In this document: piece by piece, positions 24,301-40,853 of the stretch | Layout of the letters: each line of letters opens with the position of its first letter | How positions within the stretch are numbered: position 1 is the stretch's first letter | Assembly: GCA_022749755.1 (NCBI GenBank) | Contig: CM040445.1 | Location: 1,571,182 to 1,635,181, forward strand | Reading direction: 5' to 3' | Source of the DNA: Azadirachta indica | Lineage: Eukaryota; Streptophyta; Magnoliopsida; Sapindales; Meliaceae | DNA: 64,000 nucleotides | The notes under the pieces: generated by a model | The model's database searches: none | What the model was told of the DNA's origin: nothing | The model's input: the letters and a program-made list of their open reading frames with translations, nothing else | Made by a program: the position numbers and the translations under genes

Positions 24301-26461
24301 TTTTTTTTTTTTTATCACTGACTGAACTAAACAAGCTGTGCAAAAGTGTTACCGTGTTCAAAAATTCTCTAGCATGAGAAACAACTATAAATGTTTTCGG
24401 CCATTTCACCAGATAAGTTTCCAGCCATAGGACAGCATGAAGATCAAGATGGTTCTGCAAACAAAATATACATTATATAAATAGAAAAATTCTATGGCAA
24501 CTGTGCATTGTAAAGAGAACATTCAATGCAACATACTGTGGGTTCGTCAAGTAGCAACAAATCAGGCTCTATAAACAGTGCACGAGCCAAAGCAATTCGC
24601 ATTCGCCACCCTCCGGAAAATTTTTTTGTTGCCCTCTGCTGCATTTCTGGAGAGAAACTCAGACCCTGCAATATTCTGGATAGTTAGATAAAGATTATGA
24701 GAAGGAATAACACAATAAAGATGACTAACATATTGGCTAAATAAGATTTGCCACTGGTAGCTCCACATGCATAACATATTGGCACTGCATTGTCATCTAA
24801 TTCAATTTCACTCCAATTGCTAGGTACCCATATTAATTCCCCATTTTCTATAGTATTATCAATTATATATGAGTGGCAAATGACTTTTAATATCAAATTT
24901 CAAGATCAAGTCAAACAAAAATCATCCACTCAGCAACAGAGCAAAAATGTTTGAGAACTGACCGCAAGAATGGAAGCCGCACGTGCTTCTGCAGAATCTG
25001 CGTCGATGGCATCGAGCCTCTTGTATATTTCCTGAAGCCTTTGAGCAATACCATCTTTGTCAAGTGAACCATTACTCTTTTCGGTTGGATCCTCAAAATC
25101 CAATTCTCTCTTACAAACAATCACAAAAATTGTCAATAAGATATCTAGCAAATTAAGGGTTAAAAAAAAAAGGCCAATAACTGATAACAAATTTCTCCAC
25201 CACAGAAAAGTATATATTCTACCTGTTCAGCAAGTAGACGGGCTTCTTCTTCCAAGAGCTGAGTTCTTTCAATATCAGTGTTAAGCACACATTGCAAAGC
25301 TGTTGTATCATCACCTACAACTTCTTGCTCAACATGTAATATCTGGCAATTTGGAGGAATACCATCAATGCTGTGCATAGCCATGTGCCTGAGAAAGGTC
25401 GTTTTCCCAGTACCATTTCTTCCAACAAGGCCTGCATACAAGTAGAAAACAACTGTAAGCATTTGACTTAGAAACTTCTATTCCCTTCAACTTAAACTTT
25501 TCTCCTGTTCATTTATGGGTATAAGAGCGAGGGTAGTGCCGTGAAAATTTAAAAAAAAAAACTCACCATAATGCCTTCCAAAAGATAGCGTGAGCAAACC
25601 ATCTATGATGAGATCGCGTCCACCAACAGAAACATTAAAGTTCTCCATATGTATATCCTTCACAGCGGGTCCACTGTCCCTATCATGATTCACACACACA
25701 GTGGGCATTCCTGCTCTAACTGCTTCCATTTCTGCCAAATGCATTTGGTATTGTGCCTGCGCACATGCAAAAAAGAATAAATAAATAGTAACAAGGAAAC
25801 CAAAAAGCACAAAATCAGCTCAAAACAATCAAGAATTTCCATCAACAGCTAACTTCTGAAACTTAACCCCAATCTAATAATGATAATCAATACCAGAATT
25901 TTGCATCCAATAATGAAAGACCAGATTGACATAATCAAATATCAGTGTAATAAAAGTTCACCTCTCTTTGGCGTTCATCCTTCCTCTTTCTCCTCTCTAT
26001 CTTCGCCCGATCGCGTTCAGACAAAATGGGACCATCCTGCGCCTCAGGTTTCTTCTTCGGAGCTTCCTCATCCATTCCATCATTCATTCTCAACGGCGTC
26101 GTAAGACTGCGAACAGTTGGTTTCGGTTTGACCAATCCATGCTTCCCAAACTTCTCATTCAGTTTACTACAAACCTATAAATTCACAGCAAATGAATTCA
26201 CAACAAATGAAAAAAGGAAAATATATTTTAGTTGATAATGGAGGAAATTAAGCTCACCAAGCGGCATTCATTAAAGTCGGTAACGCATCCCGCGTCGACG
26301 AGTAGCTCGCCGATGGCTTCGTAAGCGCCCTCGCCTTCCTCGCCGAAATCAAAGTCCTCATCAGCGAGGACGTTGACGATGTAATCAATGATCGGCTGGT
26401 CTACATCCTCGACTCTGCGGCCGAGTACCTCGTGCACCACTGAGCTCGCCACTTCAGTCAT
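21327..26461 (-). CDS. ABCF3: ABC transporter F family member 3 (GCN20-type ATPase)
   Basis: Eighteen exons: 26258-26461, 25962-26174, 25567-25756, 25223-25431, 24963-25109, 24537-24665, 24353-24454, 24084-24230, 23913-23975, 23756-23802, 23564-23623, 23205-23287, 22844-22938, 22477-22563, 22197-22284, 21868-21953, 21651-21589, 21327-21449. They total 2136 nt (711 aa), the usual ABCF3 length. It is a soluble twin-ATPase with no membrane segments. It has Walker A motifs GRNGTGKTT and GPNGIGKST, signatures [15 protein letters not shown] and [13 protein letters not shown], and Walker B motifs [13 protein letters not shown] and [15 protein letters not shown]. The N-terminal extension (about 200 aa, with a Lys/Arg-rich stretch) corresponds to the region of yeast Gcn20 that binds Gcn1. 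The expected role is ribosome-linked translational control; in plants the ABCF3 family member is also known as GCN3. Confidence 0.95.
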
Positions 26462-29400
26462 CGGGCCAACAAAATACCCACAGACGGCAATGGGAAGAAG
26501 GTAGTCTAACTGTGAAAGGGTTTTTGCGCAGGGGAAGGAAGTATGGGATTAAACGACGACGTACGTTCCTTTGAGTGGGTGGGAGCGATCTGTTTACTTT
26601 ATCTCCCGCGAAGGAAAATACTGAAATCGAACATCGGATTTGCATAAATCTAAAATTTTAAGGGCCTAAATGATATATAATATGATAATTTAGGGGCCTA
26701 GATGATATACGTGTACAAAGAAGTGGATTGGGCAAGAATGTAACCCGCCGAATGACAGGACAATAACATTTTTATCTCTAAAATTTTTGAAAATTAATAG
26801 ATTGGTGTAATTTCTGTAATTCAACAAGCTAATCCATGCACTACCCTTTGCTTTTTACCATATTTTCAGAGCCTATAACTATCGCAAATTAAAATGTCAA
26901 AATTAAATAAAATGTATCATAATTTGTTATTATTGTAACGTTTAGGAATACAAATGTTATTATCTCATGGAAAATTTAATAATTTGTCTAAAATATAATT
27001 ATGTCTTTTTCACTCTTACCAAATTCCTTTCTCTCAAACATTCTTTATTCGATTTGTCTATTTAATTAACAAATATTTGATAAAATTTATGTAGAAAATA
27101 ATAATTTAATTTATTAAATATCATCAAAATATGCAAATATATAAAAAACACGTAAAAAATTAAATTAAATTGTATAAAAACTTTTTTTATACATAATTAT
27201 CAACACATGTATGTATTTTTTTTTTTAATGGTATTTTACTTTCATCCAATAACTAATTTTATCAAATACCATAAGTTTTCACACCAATTTAAACAAGTCA
27301 TTTACGAGCAAATTATTAGTAATAAACTCTGCGAAGATTTTATTATTCTAAATCTTCAAATTTATAAATTTGTAGACTAGTAGAAAAATTATAATATCAT
27401 AAATTAAAAATATTAATTGTTTATACAAAATTATTTATTATATAAAAATATGAAAGAATTTGTCCTTTGTTAGACATTATTATTTATAATTTAATAAATT
27501 TTTTTTATAATTTTTAAGTATTTTAAAATTTTATTTTTTTTTAAAAAAAAAACCCGAGGGTCACAAATATTTTTACGAATATATAGAAAAAAATATAAAT
27601 ATACATAATAAAAAATATTTAATATCAATAATTATTGAGATATTGATATTTAAAACCGTTGTAAAACAAATTTTATTTTTCAAATACTTTTAAAATGGAA
27701 AAGGGCATTCAAAATAGATTTTACAGTGTCAACAAATTTATGGAATGATATATTTGTATTTTTTTTTTACTCAATTCCCTTATATTTAAACTTATTTATC
27801 TAATATAAAGTAAACTGAGAATAAATTTTGTACTATATAATTTTTAATATATCATTATAAAAACATGTTGTACTTGTAAAATTAACATTTACGTTGTACG
27901 CGTATTGATGTCTTATAGCTGCTAAAGGGTAAATATAAAGTAAGAGAGAGAACATTAACAACAATCTAACAAATAACAGAGCAATTTGTATGTATTTGTA
28001 AGTATCTCTCACTTATTGATGGTTAAATGATAATTACTTGCCGTAAGTTAATTATTAGTTAATAATATGTGAGTATATACATTCGAATACTTCTTTTTTT
28101 AATAAAAAATCACATATTTATTTCTAGCCTATTTTATATTTCAATGTTATAATAGATCCGTCATTTAGTAAAATGGAAAGGACTTCAATTGTGAGCTTAA
28201 TCGTTGTGTCAATGCTAAAAGAAAAATATACAATTTTTAAGATCATTTACAATATAATATCATTGCTTATTTGGTAAATATTTATTTGTAACCGTTTCAT
28301 TAATAATATTATTTAAGTAAATGCAAATTTTATATTTCAGAGTTTCATAATCTAGTGTTTGTAAATAGTTTAAAAGCAAACAAATAGAGAAGAGGTAAGG
28401 TAAGTTATTTATTTATTTTTTGTCAAAACTCTAAATATAATTGAAATCTAAGTCTGAATGATATGTTTGGTATTTTATTTTAACACATATGAAAATAAAT
28501 ATTTAATTGTTTGTTTTAATAAAATAAAAAATTTAAAAATTGATATTTTGACATATATATCTTTTTAAATAATATATTTATATTTATGATAATTTTGATT
28601 ACATTAGCACAATAATAATTAAAAAATAAAAAAATTATATTAGTATATACATTATTTATTTAATTGATGTATTTTTTTTAAAAAAGTAATTTTTAATCAA
28701 TGATATAAAATTTAATAAAAGTTAAATAAAAATAATAAGTTATATTATAATATAATTTTAATTATATAAATATACAAATTTATTATAATAATTAAAGTAT
28801 AAAATAAGTAAAATTTAGAAGGTAAGCAGACTACAATGAAAAAGAGATACGTTAAAATTAATTAATTAAAATTTTAATTTTATTAAATAAATAAATTAAT
28901 AAAAAAAAAATATTAAATTATTCATTTATTTATTTACATTGAATTTAAAATTTTTAATTCAATCATATTTAAATATTTTTAATGAATATTAATATATAAA
29001 TTAAAAAAAATAAATAATTTTTAAATATCTAAATAATTATAAATAATTATATTTAGATTAGAAAACAAACAATTTTGGTAAAAAAGGAGGGTCAAAATAC
29101 TGACTTTCAACCTTCAACAAGAATTTTATTGACACGCGTCAATTTCGTGGTACGTGTCAAACAAGTAGGACTTAATTTGTCGTTAAAATGACTTAAATTG
29201 GAGTTTTTAACAACCGTTACTGACAAAAATAAAAAAATGAATTGGGTCCAAGTCCTTAGTTAATAGTAACCCCGTCCAAGCATCCTGGCGGCTCAACGAC
29301 GTTAAACCAAAAAATTACAAAATAATCCATAATAAGCCCCCATTATTTATATAAAATCCAATTTAAAAGATTCCAAAACAGAAGGCCAGAAAAAATTTTG

Positions 29401-29544
29401 CTCTCGACCTCGCAATTTCCAGCAACCGAAGCACAAAGGCAGAATAATTCCCATTTTCTCTATGCACAAAGTTGCAGAGTTGCTCGAAATACGCAACACT
29501 TCGCAGATTTGAACAAATATTGTTTGTTGTTGCAGGATTTGAAG
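26462..29544. other. Intergenic between two divergent genes
   Basis: About 3.1 kb separating the ABCF3 and NAD synthetase starts. Most of it is extremely AT-rich, with no coding signal. It includes a short imperfect duplication near 26651-26715. Close to the NAD synthetase gene (about 29131-29160) there is a palindromic TGACACGCGTCA and a TACGTGTC G-box/ABRE-like site. The transcript leader of NAD synthetase probably begins near 29400. Confidence 0.5.
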
Positions 29545-32500
29545 ATGAGGCTGCTAAAGGTGGCGACGTGTAACTTGAACCAGTGGGCGATGGACTTCGA
29601 CTGTAATACAAAGAACATCAAGGAGTCAATCGCTAGGGCTAAGGAAGCTGGAGCCGTAATTAGGCTCGGTCCTGAGCTTGAAATCACTGGCTACGGCTGC
29701 GAAGATCACTTCTTGGAACTAGATACTGTCAATCACGCGTGAGTTTTCTGCATTTCTTATTTTAATTTTTTTGGTTTAGTTAGTTCGTGGAGGAAATAAT
29801 TAAGAAATGGAATAATTATTTTTATTTCTGTTGCGGTCATGATTTTGAGGTTATTGTGCAGTGCAATGCGTCGAGTAAATGAATTTAGTTGATGTACTTT
29901 AATTTTTTTTTTTAAATTTAAAATATGATAACGAGGGTGTTGTCTTATAGTGTAGTGATAATTGAGGTGGTTTTGTTTGTAGATGGGAGTGCTTGAAGGA
30001 AATACTGGTTGGTGATTGGACAGATGGGATATTATGCAGCATAGGAATGCCAGTAATTAAAGGATCAGAGCGATACAATTGTCAAGTGTTATGTTTAAAC
30101 AGGAAAATTATAATGATACGTCCTAAATTGTGGCTTGCAAATGATGGAAATTACAGAGAGCTTCGATGGTTTACGGCATGGAAGCAGAGAGATCAACTCA
30201 TGGACTTTCAGCTCCCTAATGATATTTCTGAGGCTTTGTCACAGAAATCAGTAACATTTGGTTATGGATTCGTTCAATTTCTAGACACGTATGTGGCAGC
30301 TCTGTAGTAATTTTATTATCAAGTTCAATGGTTTCATTTATGTTAGTGTGACTATTTTAATGGTTATTACCTTATGTGTGTTGGGATTGAATTGATTTTT
30401 AGGTAAGTGTTTGAATGAAATGCTGACTTCTAGATTTTCATTACTTGTTAGGGCTGTTGCAGCTGAAGTTTGTGAAGAGCTTTTTACTCCTATTCCCCCT
30501 CATGCTGACCTTGCATTGAATGGAGTTGAAGTGTTTATGAATGCCAGTGGAAGTCACCATCAGTTAAGAAAGCTTGATTATCGTATCCGTTCTTTTATAA
30601 GTGCTACTCATACTCGTGGAGGGGTTTACATGTACAGTAATCAACAAGGATGTGACGGTGGCCGCCTTTATTTTGGTAAATAATTATAGGTTGCACATGT
30701 TGTTTAAACTTGTTAAAGGAAAAACTAAACCTAGTGAAACTAAATAATTTAATCTTAATTTTAACAAAATCTATTGATGCTTTCTTTTTATTTTGTTTAA
30801 TATAATTATATAAAGTACCTTAGTATCTTGTTCACTAACCTCATAATAATAATAATAGTGGTCTTGTTTTATATTACGTCTTTCACTGAAAATATTTATT
30901 AAGTTATTCTATTGTTAGTCAGAATGCATGTTTGGAGCCTTTTGTTTACTATAATCAAATTGATAATCCACTCATTGCAGATGGATGTGCTTGTGTTGTT
31001 GTGAATGGAGACATGGTTGCTCAAGGCTCACAATTTTCCTTGAAGGATGTGGAGGTGGTTGTTGCCCAAGTAGATCTAGATGCGGTATGCCATGAGCTTG
31101 CTTTACTTCAGTGCTTCTTTATGTTGAGTGTTAGTGCCTCAATAATACCTGTGTGCAAACATTTCTGGATTTTATGCCTGCCTTGCATTTATCTGTCTCT
31201 AATCCTTTACATGTTTGTCTGATGACAGGTTGCTACTCTAAGAGGATCTATAAGTAGTTTTCAAGAACAAGCAAGTTGCAAAACCAGAATATCATCAGTA
31301 TCAGTGCCATACAATCTTTGTCAATCTTTTACCATGAAAATGTCACTTTCCAGTCCACTTAAGGTCAGTCATTGGTCTGGGGAAATCTAAATAGTCTAGA
31401 TCATATGACCTTAAGGCAGTCTTTGCCGAAGTCAATATCATAGGACAAATTACTGATAGTGACTGAACAGCCACAGTATTCTTTATTTATATTTGAAATC
31501 TTCCAGTAAGGCTCAATTGTGGAATTATTTGTCGTGATAGATTTAAGCAACTAATCTCTTAGAACCTTGAGTTTTTCAGTAAAATAATTCAGTTTGCTGA
31601 ATCAACTATGATCATTTATTTGTAGATCTCATATCACTCTCCTGAGGAGGAAATTGCCTTTGGGCCTGGTTGCTGGCTGTGGGACTATTTAAGAAGAAGT
31701 GGAGCTTCTGGATTTTTGCTTCCTCTTTCAGGTGGCGCAGATAGTTCCTGTGTAGCAGCTATAGTTGGTTGCATGTGCCAACTTGTTGTAAAAGGTCAGT
31801 CCTATCATATATTCTGCGTCCAACACCAACACACCACTGTAACTCTCTAGCTATTCAATTATTTCAGCTGTGAATGTTCAGTTCTTGTCTAAGGAATAGT
31901 AGTTCTGGAGTGAGTGGGTTGAGAGAAAATCCTCTGATCTCTCCTTTGCTTGCTTTTGTATAACTGATTGAATTTTAACCATATACAATGATACTTTAAG
32001 AGGATTTTTTTTTTCCATCAAGTGGGTTGTGTGAAGCTACGATGAGGATCATGCTCATGACCTTGCATAGAGATAGCTTCAAATGGGAAACTGAAGTACT
32101 TGTTAGCTTGAATTGATCTAGTTTGATTCTAAGCATTTTAAGTGTAAACTTGTAGTTGCAGTTTGTTATCACTCTATTCCTTGGCAGCTAGCATAGCATT
32201 TACGGGTAAAGCATAGGCAGAAGAAACAGCTCTTACCTCCTGTTGTGACCATAAAGAAAAGCGACTTTTATGACCTCTTAATTATACCTCATTTCTTTTG
32301 CATGCAGAGATTGCAAATGGGGATGAACAAGTGAAGGCTGATGCAATACGAATTGGACATTATACTGATGGAGAGTTTCCATCGGACAGCAGAGAATTCG
32401 CCAAACGCATATTTTTTACAGTTTATATGGGATCTGAAAACAGGTGGGTCTATACATACGGGATCACTGTGTGCTATAGTTATATAACCATCTTATGCTA

Positions 32501-35440
32501 ATAGAGGAAGCCATGAGTACAAATGATCTCCCCTAACTCTAATACTGGGTTAGTCTCCATTATCTCTTTTTTTTTTTTTTAACCTGGAAGGAGTCTCCAG
32601 TATGCTAATATAGAAGAGTTATTATCACCTACCCCATATATACTTAAAAAGTTATGAAGTAAACAGAGGAAAACTTCAAATTTGCATATATTGTTCCTTT
32701 TGACTTCCTCACTTCTTGAAGCCTGCTGTCTCTGAATATTAAATTCCATAAATACCCAAATATCGGAGCCTATGTCCCGTAAATACAAATTTATATGTGT
32801 ATCTAATAAGGCAGCAGTGCTGGGGAATGTAATGGATCCTCAAGGAGGAATGTTTTAAAAAGACAGATTAAGAAGTTTTTAAGATGTTTATTAGTTTTTC
32901 ATTGCCTTAGAACAGTATCCAAATAAGTTGATTGGTTGCTTAGGTGAAACCATCTTGAGTTTTCAGATTATTTGCAGGTTTATATGCTAAAATCAACCAT
33001 CAACGTGGTATATTAACAGGTTTTATTTCTAACAGTTCTGAAGAAACAAAGATGCGGGCAAAGAAGCTAGCAGATGAGATTGGTTCATGGCATCTTGACG
33101 TTTGCATAGACAGTGTCGTTTCTGCACTTCTATCTCTATTTCAAACACTTACAGGCAAGCGACCCCGTTATAAGGTAAAGATGGTTTCTTTTTCTTTTTG
33201 TTCAAGGTGAAACCCAAACACCAGCTATTCCAACATTGATGTCTGAGGAGTAAACTTGGCTTGTGCTTATGTTTTGTCTCTCTGTACCAAATTTATCGCT
33301 TGCATTATGCATGGTATCTCAACATTTGCTTCAAACAGTCTTTTGAATAATAGTTTTATTGGAAAGTTCTAATTGCAAATGATAATTTTCTTTTGAAAAC
33401 TATTTCTTGTCTTCTCTTCTAGCTGTACATTTTACCTTTAGTTGGCTAGTCAACAATGATTGATCACAGTCATTGTTAATCTGTGTCTAAGACTAATTGT
33501 TCAATCTGGTTTTCCTTTCACAGGTAGATGGGGGATCTAACAATGAGAACCTAGGTTTGCAAAACATTCAAGCTCGAATCAGAATGGTGCTAGCATTTAT
33601 GTTAGCATCACTATTGCCTTGGGTTCATAATAAACTAGGGTTTTATCTTGTTTTGGGTAGCTCCAATGTCGACGAAGGCTTGCGTGGTTATCTAACAAAG
33701 GTATATGATATTTGACATGTCAGAAAATCACATATAGTGTGGTTTGATAATAGATTTTTGGTTCTAAAGCAAGAAACTGTTTTATTAGCAAACTTAATAA
33801 ATATATCCATGTCTTTATGGTTCTTGTTCATATTTGGTTTTATTATGCTCCACTGTCAAGTTATGGTTCAGCATCTAAAATATGATGTTGGGTTTTCATC
33901 TTACTGTGATGCTGTAACAAATAATTCATCTGTATCATCAATTTTCTGATGATAACTTACTTTTGATCTCTATTTCAGTATGATTGCAGCTCAGCTGACA
34001 TAAATCCCATAGGAAGCATTAGTAAGCAGGATCTGCGGATGTTTCTGCGGTGGGCTGCAATCCATCTTGGTTACTCATCCTTGGCAGAAATTGAAGCAGC
34101 ACCACCTACTGCTGAACTGGAGCCTATACGGTCAAACTACAGCCAGGTATTACTTCAGACTACCAATTGAATACCAATTGAATTTATATAAATTCTTTTC
34201 CCTATTTGTTTCCTGCATACTTTCTGAATGTTATAAGTTAGCATGGAAAATATTCAGTCCATGTACTAAATGTTGGTCTAAGCCTGTAATGTGTGAAATT
34301 GATACATGATTTTCATTCTCTTTAACACTGTTCCCATTTCTTTTTGGTTTTCGGATTTCTTTCTATTCTTTTATTTTTAAAGGTACATTTGTATCCTAAA
34401 ATCTGGTTGACGTCATTTTTCCTTTAGCTATATATTATTAGTTTATACTCCTTTCCTTGCATTTCAGAAACTGCCTGTAGTTTTATACCATTTTGTCTTT
34501 TTTTTTTTTTTTTTTTCTTGAAGTGCTGTGATTTAATTCAGTTCATCTGAAGAGATAGTAAAATTACACACTGTGCATGAAACAGCTGGATGAAGTAGAC
34601 ATGGGGATGACATATGAGGAACTCTCAGTGTATGGAAGGTTGCGGAAAATTTTCCACTGTGGACCAGTATCAATGTTCAAGGTTTGACTGTGAACTCCTA
34701 GTATCATCATAAATGGCTTTTTCGCTAAACTTACCAACCTTTAGATGCATAAATATCTCTGTTATCATACTTCCTCTCTTTGTATTGAGAGAGAATATGG
34801 CTATGTTAGACATAAATTGTCAATGTGAGTTTGTGGAAATTTAACTTCAGATATCGCAATTTATTGGGCACACACAGGGTTTTGAGATATGAATTTTTAC
34901 TTGTAGATAACAAATTTATTGGAATAAAGATATTGGGATATTACCCAATTCTGCTTGTCGGAAACTCATCTTTTTGGTACTATGTTGCCTGTTACAGAAT
35001 CTCTGTTACAGATGGGGTGCAAGATTAACTCCATCAGAGGTGGCTGACAAAGTTAAATACTTCTTCAAGTACTATTCCATTAATCGACACAAAATGACTG
35101 TACTAACTCCTTCATATCATGCCGAGGTACGCAACTTTAATTGCAAAGCATACATTAATACATTTTTCCAGCAGCAATTTCCAGTTGTTTATTTAACCTG
35201 CCTGTGTTAACACAGAGTTATTCGCCGGAGGATAACAGATTTGATCTCCGACAATTTCTATACAACGCAAGATGGCCATATCAGTTCCGCAAGATTGATG
35301 AACTAGTTAAGGAGTTAGATGGGGAGAAAATTCCTTTCGGCAAATCAAATGACCATGAAAAAATGGGTGCTATATCAAATGGTGTAGTGGGAATGGGAGT
35401 TATAGCAGCAGGTTCAGGCAATCCCAAAGCTGGCCATTAA
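29545..35440 (+). CDS. NADS: Glutamine-dependent NAD+ synthetase
   Basis: Thirteen exons: 29545-29738, 29983-30288, 30452-30675, 30981-31084, 31229-31363, 31626-31794, 32308-32443, 33036-33174, 33524-33700, 33979-34146, 34586-34681, 34998-35126, 35216-35440. They sum to 2202 nt (733 aa). The enzyme makes NAD+ from deamido-NAD+, ATP and glutamine, the last step of NAD synthesis, in the cytosol. The N-terminal nitrilase-type glutaminase domain shows the Glu-Lys-Cys triad: E44 in [10 protein letters not shown], the Lys in [14 protein letters not shown] and the Cys in [11 protein letters not shown]. The C-terminal synthetase domain has the PP-loop SGGADSS at about residues 356-362, and later [18 protein letters not shown]. 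The ATG is chosen because [15 protein letters not shown] is the expected family N-terminus. Exon 12 has two identical TTACAG acceptors 14 nt apart; the upstream one keeps frame. Confidence 0.96.
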
Positions 35441-36564
35441 ATTTAAAACAAAGGTTTGATTAAACAGATTACCGATTAGTTGCGGATAAATCTGTGTATT
35501 TTGTTTCTCTCGTCTGTCTATGTTAATTTGTGAAATAAAATGTCCATTGATTAGTTTCAATGGATAAATAAACACTTCCAGCTTTCACTTAAAAAAAGTT
35601 TTTAAATGTATATTCCCATTCATCAAATTTTAATATAATTGATTCATACCATTATTGTGCAGACAGTAGACAGGAATTTTAGTCAGGTGTCCCAATTGTT
35701 TGCCAAAATATCATCAATATTCCTGAATACTGTTTCCACCACATAAATGTTTATTTAATTTAAAATTTTATTCGTTGGACAGCCAGTTGCAACAACAAAA
35801 GTTGATTTTGTAATTATTTAATTGCAACGTAAGAAATTTTTATTTTACAATTACTTGGTCGCATCATGACAAGTTTTGAGCGTATAAAGACTTGGTCGTT
35901 ATAGGATAAAATTATGATTTTATAACTTTTTTTGGCTGTCACATAACTGATAATAAAAAATAATGATAAAACAAATTAAAAAAAAGAAAGTTTTCGGTAA
36001 AACATGTAGTTTTAAAAACAAGTTATTCATGTAATAAATATAAGATTATGTAATATACATTAATTTTGTTTTAGTTTTAATGATAGGACAAAGAGGAATA
36101 ATCATTTGACTTGATAGTATTTACTTCCTCTGCCTCAATTATTTGAAATTGAAAGCTTAAGTTTTGCCGTTTGTGGATTTCCCTCCTCAAATATTTGAAG
36201 TGATCTTGTTTAAGCTGTATTTCAACAATAGTCCCCATAAATAATCTTATTCAGTGAAAAAGAATCAAAAGAATTAAATAAATAAATATTTAGTTTAAAC
36301 TTGAATTGGACTTAAATATCCTGAAGTAGTCCCAATAGATATATCAGATCCTACCTGATGTGAAAGAATCGTTAACAAGAGTGGACATATGAATAGCATG
36401 TGATAGCATGATTCTACTAGTTCAACTAAAAAGTTCTCTAAGATTGATTTTAATATATGGGATGTATAAATATCATGATACAACTTTTCCTCTTAAAAAG
36501 AAATTATGACAATACAACCTTAATTACGAAAGCTGTAAGCTAAGCTGGTGAATCCCGCCAACAA
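35441..36564. other. 3' flank of NAD synthetase, no gene seen
   Basis: AT-rich sequence with no credible frame. It separates the NAD synthetase stop from the decayed copy of its first exon. Confidence 0.55.
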
Positions 36565-36862
36565 CTCACTCTCCCACGCAATTTCAGTGCAGCCACCAAC
36601 AATAATTCCTTCCTTTATCTCAGAATATATATTTATAAAAGAGGAGCTAAGATTTGAAGATGAGATCGTCGAAGTGTGCCGATCCAGTGGGCGATGGATT
36701 GGATTTCGACAGCAATATGAAGAGCATTAAGGAGTCGATAGCTAAAGCTAAGGAAACCCGAAGCTGCAATTTACCTCGAGCGGCCTTCCTGAGCTAGGCT
36801 TGAAATTAATCGCTGGGTATGGCTGCAATGGCACTTGATACCATCCATCACTCACGCGCCTC
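36565..36862 (+). pseudogene. Decayed duplicate of NAD synthetase exon 1
   Basis: This stretch aligns by eye to the 5' UTR and exon 1 of NAD synthetase (about 29401-29735) in the same orientation. Shared pieces include CGCAATTTC, AATAATTCC, TTTGAAGATGAG, CAGTGGGCGATGGA, TTCGAC, AAGGAGTC and GCTAAGGAA, in the same order. Indels break the frame. From the ATG at 36660 it runs 45 codons to a TAG at 36795-36797 and keeps only a recognisable IKESIAKAKE core. The downstream GGCTAYGGCTGC-like and ATCACTCACGCG pieces persist out of frame. I see no copies of later exons before the BiP gene. It is a local partial duplication, not a retrocopy, because UTR is included and only one exon is present. Confidence 0.8.
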
Positions 36863-37345
36863 TCCATTTTCACTTTCTTCCTTGTTTTTGAATATTATGA
36901 TGCAGATGAGAATGCTATTCCGATGAAATAACAAATCTATGTAATTTGTTTCTATATCGTGTTCATTTGTTAATTCCTGGAACAATATATTTGACATTTT
37001 GCTTGTCAACAAAGCTCTAAATTGAAGATTAGAACTAAGTCTTTTTCTTGTTCTAATAAAATTGGTGATTTTTTAAAAAAATAAATCAGGAGAAAAAAAT
37101 GCTTCGTTAACATTGAAAAGGCAAAATACCAAGTGAAACAAGAAAAAGATCAATCGATTCTTTTAAAGTATCTTCACATCCAAAAAGATGAAAAAAAAAA
37201 AAAAAAAACAAAGGGAAGGCGGAAAATTCTACCATCAAGAAGAATTACAGTAAGTTCCCTCATAACATACTCTACTAGTCTATTTTCTCATTTTTTGCCA
37301 CCCACATTCTTGGCTGTGGTGGTGGAATCAAAAATAAAAATATTC
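36863..37345. other. 3' flank of the BiP gene
   Basis: There is no coding frame. An A run at about 37190-37208 is present. The interval should hold the 3' UTR and polyadenylation region of the minus-strand BiP gene. Confidence 0.5.
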
Positions 37346-40621
<3,276 letters not shown>

Positions 40622-40771
40622 CCCGCGTAATGAAAGAATCAACTCCTCCTCCTCCTCCTTCTGTAGCTGCGACACGAACTTCGTTTAATTTTAAGAAGCA
40701 ACTATTGATGTTTGAAGTGTTTATTTGATTCCGAAAGGCTTTTACTGGAATATCGCGCGTGGAATGAGCCC

Positions 40772-40777
40772 TTTATA
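40772..40777 (-). promoter_or_regulatory. TATA box of BiP
   Basis: The minus strand reads CTATAAAG about 150 bp upstream of the BiP ATG, in an otherwise GC-richer promoter. Confidence 0.6.
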
Positions 40778-40853
40778 GATGCGGAGGTTTACGTGTAAAC
40801 GGGAGCACGTTTTAATATTGAAACGAAACTCTACTACAGAACATGTCATCACT

